Of a DNA stretch of 41,690 nt, positions 14,573 through 24,062 are shown one piece after another. Each line of letters opens with the position of its first letter. Position 1 is the stretch's first letter. The notes below the pieces were generated by a model, which saw nothing but the letters and a program-made list of their open reading frames with translations, had not been told where the DNA came from and made no database searches. The position numbers and the translations under genes are program-made. Source of the stretch: Alphaproteobacteria bacterium (lineage in GTDB: Bacteria > Pseudomonadota > Alphaproteobacteria > Caulobacterales > Aquidulcibacteraceae). The stretch is from the NCBI GenBank assembly GCA_027484265.1, contig JAIXTH010000293.1, positions 1-41,690 on the forward strand. The letters run 5' to 3'.

Positions 14573-17500
14573 ATGCTGCACCGCGAAGTGATGCTCGATG
14601 ACAAATATGCGCTGGAGAGCGGGCGCACCTATGTGACGGGCATTCAGGCGCTGGTGCGGCTGCCACTGGACCGAAAGCGGCTCGACAGGCAGGCGGGTCT
14701 GAACACCGCTGGCTTCATTTCAGGTTATCGCGGCTCGCCGCTTGGCGGCTACGACCAGCAGCTCAAGCGGGCTCAGACCTATCTCGACACCCACGACATC
14801 CGCTTTTGGGAAGGCCTCAACGAAGACCTTGGCGCCACGGCTGTGTGGGGCTCGCAGCAGCTGGGCCTGTTTCCGGGCGCGCGCTTCGATGGGGTGTTCG
14901 GGATCTGGTACGGCAAGGCGCCGGGCGTCGATCGCACGGGCGACGTGTTCAAGCACGCCAATTTTGCCGGCACGGCACGGTTTGGCGGCGCGCTTGCCGT
15001 GGCCGGCGACGACCACAGCTGCAAGAGCTCGACCCTGCCCAGTCAGTCGGAATTCGCCTTCATGGATGCCGAGATCCCGGTGCTGTCACCGGCCTCGATC
15101 CAGGACGTGCTGGACTATGGCCTGCATGGCCTGGAGATGAGCCGCTTCACCGGCGCCTGGACCGCGCTGATCGCGCTGGCGGACACGATGGATTCGGGCG
15201 CGGTGATCGACATCACGCCGGACCGCCTGTCCTTCACGAGGCCGCAGCTGGATGACGCCCCCGCTGGCGGGCTGTGGATCCGGCGCGGCGACGAGCCGAT
15301 GGCCAAGGAACGGCGCCTGCGCGACTACAAGCTGCCCGCCGCCATGGCCTATGTGCGGGCCAACCGGCTGGACCGCGAAATCCTGGGACAGGCGGGCAAG
15401 CGGCGGATCGGCCTTGTGGCCACCGGCCAGGCCACCCGCGACATCTTCGAGGCGCTGGATGCGCTGGGGATCACCGCGGCGCAGGCCGAGGATCTGGGGC
15501 TGGCAGTCTACAAGGTGGCGATGCCCTGGCCGCTGGAGCCGGAGGGCCTGCGCGCCTTTGCCCGGGGCCTCGAACGGCTGGTGGTGATCGAGCACAAGCG
15601 CCCGCTGATCGAGCCGCAGGTCAAGGAAGCCCTGTATGGCACCCCCGAGCAGCTGCCCGTCAGTGGCAAGCGCCACCCCGATGGCAGCCGCTTCCTGTCG
15701 GATGTGGCCTCGATCCAGATCCCGGAACTCGCCAAGGCGCTGTTCAGCCTGCTGCCGCAGGACGGCCCGCATGTGGAGCGCGCCCGCACCTATCTCGAGC
15801 GGGTGGACTATTCGCTGGCGAATGCGCCGGCGCTGGAGGGCGATGCCCACCGCAAGCCGCACTTCTGCTCGGGCTGCCCGCACAACACCTCCACCGTGGT
15901 GCCCGATGGCTCGCGGGCGCTGGCGGGGATCGGCTGCCACTACATGGCAACCTTCATGCCCGAGCGCGAAACCGACATGACCAGCCAGATGGGCGGCGAG
16001 GGGATCGGCTGGGTGGGCCAGGCCGCCTTCACCGATGAGGGCCACGTGTTCGTGAACCTCGGCGACGGCACCTATTCGCACTCGGGTTCGCTGGCGATCC
16101 GCGCCGCCGTGACCGCCGGCGTGAACCTCACCTACAAGCTGCTCTACAACGATGCCGTCGCCATGACCGGCGGCCAGCAGACCGAGAGCGGCCAGACCGT
16201 GCCGCAGATCGCCAAGCAGCTGCTGGGCGAAGGCGTGAAGAAGGTGGTCGTGGTGGCCGACGACCCCGACCGCTATACCGGTGTGGCGCTGGAGCCGTCG
16301 GTGGCGGTCTATCCCCGCGCCGACCTCGACCAGGTGCAGCGGCGGCTGCGCGAGACATCGGGCGTGACGGTCCTGATCTATGACCAGATGTGTGCCACCG
16401 AGAAGCGGCGGCGCATCAAGCGCAAGCTGCTGGCGGTCACCAGCACCCGCGCCTACATCAATCCGGCGGTGTGCGAGGGCTGCGGCGATTGTTCCAAGCA
16501 GTCCAACTGTCTGTCGATCCACCCGCTGGAGACCGAGTTCGGCACCAAGCGGAAAATCGACCAGAGCTCGTGCAACCAGGACACCCGCTGCGTTGACGGC
16601 TTCTGCCCCAGCTTCGCCACCGTGGAAGGCGGCACCAATGGCGCCCGTGCCCACGAGCGTCCCACCTTCGACGCCACCAACATCCCCCTGCCCGAACAGC
16701 TGAGCCTCGACCGCCCGCGCTCGATCGTGTTCACCGGCGTGGGCGGCACGGGCGTGACCACCGTGTCCGCCATCGTCGCCATGGCGGCCCATGTGGACGG
16801 CAAGGCTGCCACCGCCCTCGACATGACGGGCCTTGCCCAGAAGGGCGGCCAGGTGCTGTCGCATGTGCGCATCGCCCGCGAGCCCGACGAGATCCGCTCG
16901 GCCCGGGTGCCGCCGGTTTCGGCCGACGTGATGATCGCCGGCGACCTGATCGTGGCCACCAACCTCGATGCCCTGAACCTGACGGCGCGCTTTGCCACCA
17001 AGGCCGTGGCCAACCTCGATATCGCCCCCACCAGCGAGTTCATCCACGCCCGCAACCGCCGCTTCCGCCACGCCCCCAAGCTGGACCTGTTCCAGCAGGC
17101 TGTGGCCGAACTCGACACCATCCACGCCGAGGCACTGGCGGTCGAGTATCTCTATGATGCGATGTACGCCAACATGATCCTTCTGGGCTTTGCCTGGCAG
17201 AAGGGGCTGGTGCCGGTCAGCCTTCGGGGTCTGTACCGGGCGATCAAGCTCAATGGCGTGGCGATCGACGACAACATGCTGGCCTTCGACCTCGGCCGCC
17301 TCGCAGCCCACGAGCCGGGCCGCCTGCGCGAGATGGTGCCGGTGCGCGAGGCCCCGCCGGAAAAGCCGCTGGACGAGCTGATCGCCCACCGTGCCGCGCA
17401 CCTCGAACGCTGGGGCAATGCGGCCTGGGCGCAGCGCTACCGCGATGCGGTGGCCCGGGTACGGGCGCGCGAGACCGGGCTTGGCCTGGGCGAGGCGCTG

Positions 17501-18019
17501 ACCCGCGCCGTCGCCACCAACCTCGCCAAGCTGATGAGCTACAAGGACGAATACGAGGTAGCGCGCCTCTATGCCGACCCGGCCTATCTGACCGGTTTCC
17601 GCGACGAGCTGATCGGCTGGAAGAACCTCAAGATCTGGCTGGCGCCGCCGCTGATCGCGCCCAAGGACCCGCATACCGGCGTGCCGAAGAAGATCGCGTT
17701 CGGCAGCTGGATCCTCGGCGTGTTCAAGGTGATGCAGCATGGCAAGGTGCTGCGCGGCACCCCGCTCGATATCTTCGGGCGCACCGACGAGCGGCGGATG
17801 GAGCGTCAGCTGATCGAGACCTATCTGGGCGACCTCGACACGCTGCTGGCCGGGCTGGCCGATGCGACCCACCGCCAAGCGGTGGAAATTGCTGCACTTC
17901 CTGATGGAATTCGCGGCTTTGGCCATGTGAAGGAGGCTGCGGCTGCCCAGGCCGCCGGCAAGCGCAGTGTGCTGCTGGCACAGTATGCTGCTGGCAGTGC
18001 AGCACCGCTCGCCGCCTGA
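14573..18019 (+). CDS. Fused indolepyruvate ferredoxin oxidoreductase (alpha/beta plus gamma)
   Basis: An 1148-residue single-chain enzyme oxidising aryl- or indole-pyruvates to acyl-CoA with ferredoxin as electron acceptor. The N-terminal pyrimidine-binding part has SGYRGSPLGGYD and WEGLNEDLGATAVWGSQQ. The ThDP-binding part has CSGCPHNTST (about 432) and GDGTYSHSGSLAIRAA (about 497) through YKLLYND. A Cys-rich cluster for iron-sulfur binding follows (CEGCGDCSKQSNC near 633-647, then CNQDTRCVDGFC near 666-679). A gamma-type domain starts near 725 (TGVGGTGVTTVSAI, then LDMTGLAQKGGQVLSHVRI). The start is ATG 14573; ATG 14591 is the alternative. In some Proteobacteria this one-gene form takes part in aromatic amino-acid catabolism. 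Confidence 0.96.
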   Translation: MLHREVMLDDKYALESGRTYVTGIQALVRLPLDRKRLDRQAGLNTAGFISGYRGSPLGGYDQQLKRAQTYLDTHDIRFWEGLNEDLGATAVWGSQQLGLFPGARFDGVFGIWYGKAPGVDRTGDVFKHANFAGTARFGGALAVAGDDHSCKSSTLPSQSEFAFMDAEIPVLSPASIQDVLDYGLHGLEMSRFTGAWTALIALADTMDSGAVIDITPDRLSFTRPQLDDAPAGGLWIRRGDEPMAKERRLRDYKLPAAMAYVRANRLDREILGQAGKRRIGLVATGQATRDIFEALDALGITAAQAEDLGLAVYKVAMPWPLEPEGLRAFARGLERLVVIEHKRPLIEPQVKEALYGTPEQLPVSGKRHPDGSRFLSDVASIQIPELAKALFSLLPQDGPHVERARTYLERVDYSLANAPALEGDAHRKPHFCSGCPHNTSTVVPDGSRALAGIGCHYMATFMPERETDMTSQMGGEGIGWVGQAAFTDEGHVFVNLGDGTYSHSGSLAIRAAVTAGVNLTYKLLYNDAVAMTGGQQTESGQTVPQIAKQLLGEGVKKVVVVADDPDRYTGVALEPSVAVYPRADLDQVQRRLRETSGVTVLIYDQMCATEKRRRIKRKLLAVTSTRAYINPAVCEGCGDCSKQSNCLSIHPLETEFGTKRKIDQSSCNQDTRCVDGFCPSFATVEGGTNGARAHERPTFDATNIPLPEQLSLDRPRSIVFTGVGGTGVTTVSAIVAMAAHVDGKAATALDMTGLAQKGGQVLSHVRIAREPDEIRSARVPPVSADVMIAGDLIVATNLDALNLTARFATKAVANLDIAPTSEFIHARNRRFRHAPKLDLFQQAVAELDTIHAEALAVEYLYDAMYANMILLGFAWQKGLVPVSLRGLYRAIKLNGVAIDDNMLAFDLGRLAAHEPGRLREMVPVREAPPEKPLDELIAHRAAHLERWGNAAWAQRYRDAVARVRARETGLGLGEALTRAVATNLAKLMSYKDEYEVARLYADPAYLTGFRDELIGWKNLKIWLAPPLIAPKDPHTGVPKKIAFGSWILGVFKVMQHGKVLRGTPLDIFGRTDERRMERQLIETYLGDLDTLLAGLADATHRQAVEIAALPDGIRGFGHVKEAAAAQAAGKRSVLLAQYAAGSAAPLAA

Positions 18020-18279
18020 TCCGGTTCTGATCGGACCCTTGGAGCCCAAAAAACGTGGCATTCATGCCGCTGTGCTGCGCAACGGCACCTTTGTGCGCGC
18101 AAAAGCGATTGCGTGCTGTTTCCTGTCCTGAATAGTAGGTGTCCTGCGTTCCGTGTCGGCCAGCTCTGGCCGGACACTGACGATGCGTGAAAGTCGGTGC
18201 ACGGGCTGTGAGGTCGGCCGGTACGCCGAAGGAATGAATGCCGGCAGCCAGATCAGGGCGCCGCCACAAGGGGGACGAC
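18020..18279. other. Intergenic leader before the TonB-dependent receptor
   Basis: About 260 bp, presumably holding the receptor promoter. A bulged hairpin lies at 18153-18177: GTGTCGGCCA, loop GCTC, TGGCCGGACAC, one extra G on the right arm. No recognised riboswitch or T-run terminator was found. Confidence 0.4.
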
Positions 18280-21200
18280 ATGACCAATCTGAAGACACTG
18301 ACCTGTGCCGCGTCCGGCATCGCGCTGGTGGCAGCGCTGGCGCCGGGCGCCGTGCTGGCACAGCAGGCTCCGGCCGAACAGCCGGCGGCTCCGCAGGGGC
18401 GGGTCCTGGAAGAGACCGTGATCGTCACCGGCTCGTCGATCCGTCGCCGGGTCGAGAACAGCCCCTCGCCGATCCAGATCATCACCCCCGAAGAGCTGCG
18501 CCGTGACAGCATCTCGAGCCCGGAACAGTTCGTGGCCTCGCTGTCGGCCAACGTGGCCGGCATGGACAACCTCGCCGCCAATGCCGACGTGACCCCGGCC
18601 GAGAACCGCTCCAACCGGGGCGCCAGCTTCGCCAACCTGCGCGGCCAGGGGCCGGCCGGTACGCTGGTCCTGCTGAACGGTCGCCGCGTGGCGGCACACG
18701 GCATGTCGGGCGGTGCGGTCGACCTCAACCAGTTCCCGCTGGCGGCCATGACCCGGATCGAAGTCCTGAAGGACGGCGCCTCGGCGGTGTACGGCACCGA
18801 CGCGGTGGGCGGCGTGATCAACTTCATCACCCGCGACGACTATCAGGGACTGACCCTCAACCTGTTCGGCGATGCGACCCAGGAAGGCGGCGGCAATATC
18901 TATTCCGGCTCGATCCTGGCCGGCTATGGTGACATCGACACCCAAGGCTTCAACATCATGGGCGTGGTGTCCATGCGCCAGAATGAAGAGCTGCTGGCGA
19001 GTGACCGGGATTTCGTTGATGGCTATCAGGAAGACCGGGGCCTTTCGATCGACACCCGCGGCACCCCGTTCGGCACCATCTTCCCGCTGAACCAGACGAG
19101 CGGTTCGTTCGGTCCGTTCATGCCGGCTGGCGGCACGCTGCTGGGCACGACCAACGGGACGGGCGCGGCCCTCTCGCCCTTCATGCCCGGCTCGACCACC
19201 AAGCGGGCGGTCAACGGCGTGAACCCGCTGGCACTGCCGGGCGGACTGGGCTGCGGCGCGATCGCGGACATGGCCGACTATTTCGAACAGCTGTGGATCC
19301 CGGCTTCCACTTCGGCTGTGGGCGGGCCCGAAACCGCTGCTCTGGCTTGCTCCTGGGATACGGGCGAGCAGGTTTCGATCCAGCAGGAACAGGAAAGCCT
19401 GAACTACCTCGTGCGCGGTACGCTGCGCCTCGGCGAACATGAGATTGCCGCCGAGTATATGGGCTCGCAGGCGACGGCCAATAACCGCTTCTCCCACATC
19501 CAGCTGATCCCGAACTCGGCTTCCATCACCGGGCCGGCTTCGACCTCCAGCAACTTCGCCTATTTCCGCGTGCCGGGCGTGAACGAAGCGGTCTATGATC
19601 GGGTTGCCAACGCCCTGGTGGCGGCGTTCCCCACCGATACCGCACTGGCGGCGCGGCGGGCCCAGAACCTGCCGATCGCCATGCGCTGGCGCTGCCTCGA
19701 GTGCGGCCGACGGGAGCTGGAAACCGAAACCACCACCCGCCGGATCTTCCTGGGCGCTGACGGCCCCCTGGGCATCGGCGACTGGACCTACCGGACCGGG
19801 GTCTCGCAAGCGGTTTCCGAAGCCGAAACCACACTCGGCAGCGGCTACTATTACCGCAACTCGTTCACAGTGAATGGCGTCCAGCGGAACAATGGCCTCG
19901 TCCAGGTGTTCAACTCGGGTGTCCTCAATCCGTTCCTGCTGCCTGGCGAGCGCCAGTCACCGGCGGCTCTCGCGGCTCTCGAGACCGCCTCGGCCCGCGG
20001 CGTGGTGCTGTTCGGTGGCAAGTTCACCGTGACCCAGTTCGACGGTTCGGCCTCCGGCACGCTGTTCACCCTGCCGGCCGGCCCGGTGATGGCGGCTTTC
20101 GGTTTTGACTTCCGCACCGAGGAATATGAGTTCAACGGCGACCAGCGCACCGCACTGGAGCGTCCGGACATCCTCGGCGCCCCCTTCGATCAGGCCAACG
20201 TGCTGTCGGGCGTGAGCCGCGACGTGAAGGCGGTCTATGCCGAACTGCTGATCCCGGTCTTCACCGACTTTGAACTGACGCTGGCGGTGCGGACCGACGA
20301 GTATGACGGCTTTGGCCGGACCACCAACCCGAAGGTGGCGTTCCGCTACAAGGTCAATGACCTGCTGATGTTCCGCGGCTCGTACAACACCGGCTTCCGG
20401 GTGCCGTCGTTCAACCAGATCTACAACGGCGTGACCGACAGCGGCCTGAGCCTCGGCCAGCCGTTGGTGGATCCGTTCAGCTGTCCGTCGCTGGTGTCGT
20501 CCGCAGAACCGGGCTGCGCCAATATCCTGCTGCAGGGCACTCCGCCTGTGGACCGCACGGGCGGCAACCTTGGACTGGGACCGGAAGAGTCCGAGCAGGT
20601 CGGGTTCGGCGTGGTGATGAACTTCGCCCGCAACATGTCGATCCAGCTCGACTGGTGGCGGATCGAGCGGACCGGGACCATCGGCACCCTGTCGCTGGCC
20701 AACCTGTATGCCAATGCGCAGTTCTTCCCGGAGCGGTTCGTCCGCAATGCCGCCGGCCAGATCGTCGTAATCGACCGCCGGATCGCCAATATCGGTGGCA
20801 ACAAGGCCGAGGGTCTCGACATCTCGGTCCGCAACAATGGCGAGATCTGGGGTGGTCGCTGGAGCGCGGCTCTGGACGGTACCTACTCGATCGACCGCCG
20901 CGAGCAACTGTTGCCGTCGCTGCCCTACGGGCCGGATCAGGTGGGGCAATTCACCCTGTTCCGCGATCTGACGCTCGGCTGGCGCCACACCGCCTCGGTG
21001 AACTTCACCCGTGGTGACTGGAGCTTCTCGCTCAGCCAGCTGTTCCGGTCGAGCTATCTGGACAACTTCACCTATCCGGGCCTGGTGTCGGGTGCGGTGC
21101 AGGCCCCGAACCTGAAGCGTCGGGTTCCGGCCTATATCCTGTACAACACCTCGGTGACTTACCGCGGAATCGATGGCCTGCGGGTGACCGCCGGTGTCCG

Positions 21201-21333
21201 CAACCTGTTCAACACCGATCCGCCCTTCACGCTGAACTATGATTCGGGCGGTGGTTCGGGCAGCTCGTGGGAGCCCCGCGTGGCGGACCCGCGCGGCCGG
21301 TCCTTCTCCATCTCGGTGGAGTACGAATTCTGA
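18280..21333 (+). CDS. TonB-dependent outer-membrane receptor
   Basis: A 1017-residue receptor for TonB-driven uptake of large nutrients or iron complexes. The start is ATG 18280, after GGGGGACGAC. Signal peptide about 1-27 (cut near AVLA-QQ). The TonB box is probably EETVIVTG (44-51). The plug domain is at about 55-200 (VLLNGRRVAA, IEVLKDGASAVYGTDAVGGV, INFITRD). The barrel ends RGRSFSISVEYEF with a terminal Phe, as expected. Six Cys in the mature part (GLGCG, ALACSW, RWRCLECG, PFSCPS, PGCAN) could form disulfides in surface loops. The substrate cannot be read, and no sigma/FecI partner lies beside it. Confidence 0.95.
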   Translation: MTNLKTLTCAASGIALVAALAPGAVLAQQAPAEQPAAPQGRVLEETVIVTGSSIRRRVENSPSPIQIITPEELRRDSISSPEQFVASLSANVAGMDNLAANADVTPAENRSNRGASFANLRGQGPAGTLVLLNGRRVAAHGMSGGAVDLNQFPLAAMTRIEVLKDGASAVYGTDAVGGVINFITRDDYQGLTLNLFGDATQEGGGNIYSGSILAGYGDIDTQGFNIMGVVSMRQNEELLASDRDFVDGYQEDRGLSIDTRGTPFGTIFPLNQTSGSFGPFMPAGGTLLGTTNGTGAALSPFMPGSTTKRAVNGVNPLALPGGLGCGAIADMADYFEQLWIPASTSAVGGPETAALACSWDTGEQVSIQQEQESLNYLVRGTLRLGEHEIAAEYMGSQATANNRFSHIQLIPNSASITGPASTSSNFAYFRVPGVNEAVYDRVANALVAAFPTDTALAARRAQNLPIAMRWRCLECGRRELETETTTRRIFLGADGPLGIGDWTYRTGVSQAVSEAETTLGSGYYYRNSFTVNGVQRNNGLVQVFNSGVLNPFLLPGERQSPAALAALETASARGVVLFGGKFTVTQFDGSASGTLFTLPAGPVMAAFGFDFRTEEYEFNGDQRTALERPDILGAPFDQANVLSGVSRDVKAVYAELLIPVFTDFELTLAVRTDEYDGFGRTTNPKVAFRYKVNDLLMFRGSYNTGFRVPSFNQIYNGVTDSGLSLGQPLVDPFSCPSLVSSAEPGCANILLQGTPPVDRTGGNLGLGPEESEQVGFGVVMNFARNMSIQLDWWRIERTGTIGTLSLANLYANAQFFPERFVRNAAGQIVVIDRRIANIGGNKAEGLDISVRNNGEIWGGRWSAALDGTYSIDRREQLLPSLPYGPDQVGQFTLFRDLTLGWRHTASVNFTRGDWSFSLSQLFRSSYLDNFTYPGLVSGAVQAPNLKRRVPAYILYNTSVTYRGIDGLRVTAGVRNLFNTDPPFTLNYDSGGGSGSSWEPRVADPRGRSFSISVEYEF

Positions 21334-21358
21334 TCTGACGCGGTCAGTCCAGGCATGC

Positions 21359-21389
21359 GAAAGGGCGCCCGATGGGGCGCCCTTTCTGC
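21359..21389. terminator. Rho-independent, probably bidirectional terminator
   Basis: A perfect 12-bp stem GAAAGGGCGCCC (21359-21370), loop GATG, GGGCGCCCTTTC (21375-21386), with short T-runs on both strands. It sits between the receptor gene and the convergent histidine kinase gene. Confidence 0.88.
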
Positions 21390-21416
21390 TTTGGGGGTTC
21401 TCACAAGGGTGGGCCG

Positions 21417-22751
21417 CTACTCCCCCCGTGCCACCGGCAACCGCACACTCGCCCGCAGACCGCCAAGCGGCGAGGCGGACAGGATCAGGTCGCCGCCGTG
21501 GCTGCGGGCTGCGTCGCGGGCGGTGGCGAGACCCAGGCCTACCCCTTTGCGGTTCTGGTTGCGGGCCGGATCGAGGCGCGTGAACGGCTTCATCGCCTCG
21601 GCATAGAGCTCGGGCGCGAGGCCCGGACCGTCATCATCCACATGCAGCCACATCGCATCGGCATCGCGAGTCGAGCTGACGGCGATCCGGGTTCCAAAAC
21701 CGGCTGCATTCTCGATCAGATTGGCCAGGCACCGCTGCAGGGCCCCTGGCCGGACCGTGGCGGGAAGCGAAACCGCCAGCCCCCCGTCATCGATTACAGC
21801 GCCGCTGCGGCGGGCATCATTGATCACGCCGCGCACCAGCTCGGCAAGGTCCAGCTCTTCGGGCTCCTCTGACCACTGCCCCCGGGCGAAGGCCAGATAC
21901 TCGTCGAGCATGCGCTCCATCTGGGCAATGTCGGCCTTGGCCGCCGCGAGGTCGGCATCGGGTGGCAGCATGGCCAGTTCGAGCTTGAGACGCGTCAGTG
22001 GCGTCCGCAGGTCATGGCTGACGCTGGCCAGCAGGTTCGTGCGCTGTTCGATGTGGCGCTGGATCCGGGCCCGCATATGCAGGAAGGCGCTGGCGGCCCG
22101 GCGCACCTCGGCCGAGCCTGCGGGGCGCAGCGCCACGCTCTCACCCCGTCCGAACCGCTCGGCAGCATCCGCCAGCCGCTCCATCGGCCGCACCTGATTG
22201 CGGATGAACAGCACCGACACCGTCGCCAGCAGCACCGTGGCACCGATCACCCACAGAAAGAAGATCACCCCGGTGGAGGCGAACACCCGGTCGCGGAACA
22301 CCAGGAACCGCAGCACCCCGCCCGGCACCGCCACCCGCACGTCAACATACTCCTCATACTGGCTGGTATCGAACCAGAAAGGCCGATCGAGCGAGCCTTC
22401 CAGTGCCCGCTGCAAGGTGCGGTCGAAGGCCGGGATGGCAGCGGACCGGGCCGCTTCTGGCAAGCGTGCGCCGTCCCAGAACCGCACCGACAGCCGCAGA
22501 CGCTCCCGGGCCTGCCGGGACAGCGCCGCTACGGCGGCGGGCGACGTGTCTGCGACATAGAGGTCCGAGACGTGGGCGATGTCGGCGGCGGCAGCCTCCG
22601 ACAGGCGGCGGCTGACGCTCTCCCAGTGCAGGTCGAAGAACACATAGGTGACCACGATCTGCATCAGTGCCACCGGCAGCACGATGATCAGGAGCGAGCG
22701 CGCGAACAGACCACGCGGGGCCCAGCGGCTGAGACTGATATGGATGCCCAT
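21417..22751 (-). CDS. Sensor histidine kinase (EnvZ-like)
   Basis: A 444-residue inner-membrane kinase starting at ATG 22751 (GGGACGGG upstream; an upstream in-frame ATG at 22823 is an alternative that would overlap the regulator gene). Two membrane segments (FARSLLIIVLPVALMQIVVT and VIFFLWVIGATVLLATVSVL) bracket a periplasmic sensor domain. A HAMP follows (RNQVRPMERLADAAERF). The phosphoacceptor is H246 in LLASVSHDLRTPLTRLK. The ATP-binding domain has N box NLIENAAGFG, G1 DDDGPGLA, and GVGLGLATARDAARSHGG. Last gene of a three-gene operon marR-regulator-kinase; the signal is unknown. Confidence 0.93.
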   Translation of the reverse strand: MGIHISLSRWAPRGLFARSLLIIVLPVALMQIVVTYVFFDLHWESVSRRLSEAAAADIAHVSDLYVADTSPAAVAALSRQARERLRLSVRFWDGARLPEAARSAAIPAFDRTLQRALEGSLDRPFWFDTSQYEEYVDVRVAVPGGVLRFLVFRDRVFASTGVIFFLWVIGATVLLATVSVLFIRNQVRPMERLADAAERFGRGESVALRPAGSAEVRRAASAFLHMRARIQRHIEQRTNLLASVSHDLRTPLTRLKLELAMLPPDADLAAAKADIAQMERMLDEYLAFARGQWSEEPEELDLAELVRGVINDARRSGAVIDDGGLAVSLPATVRPGALQRCLANLIENAAGFGTRIAVSSTRDADAMWLHVDDDGPGLAPELYAEAMKPFTRLDPARNQNRKGVGLGLATARDAARSHGGDLILSASPLGGLRASVRLPVARGE

Positions 22752-22771
22752 GGACCCGTCCCGTATCGCGG

Positions 22772-23461
22772 TCAGCCGTCCGGCGCCAGACGATAGCCCT
22801 GGCCCCGCACGGTCTGCAGCCACACCGGCTCGGCCGGATCACTCTCGAGTTTGCGCCGCAACCGGGTGACCTGGACATCGATCGACCGGTCGGCCGCCAC
22901 GCCGGCCTTGCGCGCCAGTTCCTCGCGGCTGACGGTGGCACCTGGCCGGGCCGCCAGCTCGCGCATCAGGCTGCGCTCGGCATCGGTGAGACGCACCAGA
23001 ACGCCATCCCTGCGCAGCTCGGCCCGCTTCACGTCCCAGACCACATCGCCAAACGTCAGAGCCTCGGCGGCAGGCGCCGGGCGGGCCCGCTTGAGGATCG
23101 CATTGATCCGCAGGGCAAGCTCCTCCGGCTCGAACGGCTTGGGCAGATAGTCGTCGGCGCCGGCGCTCAGGCCGGCAATCCGGTCGGCCGGCTCGCCCCG
23201 GGCGGTCAGCAGCAGGATCGGGGTGTCGCGCGTGGCGCGCAGCGACCGCGTCAGCGCGATCCCGTCCTCGCCCGGCATCATCACATCAAGCACGATCAGA
23301 TCGAACTCGAACGACAGCAGCATGCGCCGCGCCGCCTCCGCGTCGGCGGCAGTCATGACGGCATGGCCCCGCAATCGCAGGAAACGGGTCAGCAGCTCCC
23401 GGATCCGGTCATCGTCATCGACCACCAGAATATTGGCCGGCGAGCCGTCAGCCGCCTTCAT
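22772..23461 (-). CDS. OmpR-family response regulator
   Basis: A 229-residue DNA-binding regulator. The receiver domain (about 8-125) has ILVVDDDDRIRELL with acidic residues near 15-17, the phosphorylation site D59 in LIVLDVMMPGEDG, and the conserved Lys in DYLPKPFEPEEL. The C-terminal winged-helix domain has LTDAERSLMRELAA, ELARKAGVAADRSIDVQVTR and VRGQGYRL. Its ATG overlaps the marR stop by four bases, so the two are coupled; the kinase gene follows after 20 bases. Confidence 0.95.
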   Translation of the reverse strand: MKAADGSPANILVVDDDDRIRELLTRFLRLRGHAVMTAADAEAARRMLLSFEFDLIVLDVMMPGEDGIALTRSLRATRDTPILLLTARGEPADRIAGLSAGADDYLPKPFEPEELALRINAILKRARPAPAAEALTFGDVVWDVKRAELRRDGVLVRLTDAERSLMRELAARPGATVSREELARKAGVAADRSIDVQVTRLRRKLESDPAEPVWLQTVRGQGYRLAPDG

Positions 23462-23961
23462 GATCCGGCACCTCCGCCTGGCCCGGGCAGCCGCACCAGC
23501 GCCGCCACCAACCGGTCACAGCCTGCCACCGCCTCGCCCCCCGCCGCTCGATAGGCCGCAGCCAGCGTCTGGCGCATGGGTGCTGTGAGGCTCATCAGCA
23601 GCTGGCTGCCCGCCGGGGTAAGGGTGGTCTGGCGGCGGCGGCGATCACGCGGATCAGCCGTTCGGGCCACGAGGCCGCGGGACTCGAGTTCTTCAAGGGT
23701 GCGGGTCAGGGCTTGCTTTGTGACCGACAGCCGGAAGGCGAGGCCCATGACCGTATCGGGTGCCTGGCTCAACGCCAGCAGCGCCCGCACCTGTCCCCAG
23801 GTCAGTTCGTGGGTGGCCCGCGCAGCCTCGCCCGCCGCCTTCAGCCGCGCCTCGACGTCAAAGAAAGCCGCGATCCCCGCCACCAGTTCCTCATCACGCA
23901 GATACAGGCGTGTCGGTCCCGGCTGGGCTGTGGGCAGGGTGCGGATCGGGTTCAGTGCCAT
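23458..23961 (-). CDS. MarR-family transcriptional regulator
   Basis: A 167-residue winged-helix regulator. I use ATG 23961 (MALNPIRTLPTAQPG); the longer in-frame start reads through the promoter side. The DNA-binding region has LTWGQVRALLALSQ, VMGLAFRLSVTKQALTRTLE, ELESRGLVAR and TADPRDRRRRQTTLTPAG, the wing typical of MarR. It is translationally coupled to the response regulator, an arrangement that may tie ligand sensing to the two-component system. It is divergent from the aminotransferase gene with about 100 bp between, where its operator would lie; no clear inverted repeat was found. Confidence 0.93.
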   Translation of the reverse strand: MALNPIRTLPTAQPGPTRLYLRDEELVAGIAAFFDVEARLKAAGEAARATHELTWGQVRALLALSQAPDTVMGLAFRLSVTKQALTRTLEELESRGLVARTADPRDRRRRQTTLTPAGSQLLMSLTAPMRQTLAAAYRAAGGEAVAGCDRLVAALVRLPGPGGGAGS

Positions 23962-24062
23962 GGTTGCCTTGTGCCGCGCGCGGGTGCATCGGAGCAGGCA
24001 GACAAGCACGCGTGGCGCACGCACACCAGTGCCACCGGCAGGCAGAAATCAAGGACCTCTCC

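Noticed and set aside
15086-18061. A leftward frame of 991 codons
   Set aside because: Antisense shadow of the indolepyruvate oxidoreductase gene; typical of high-G+C codon bias.
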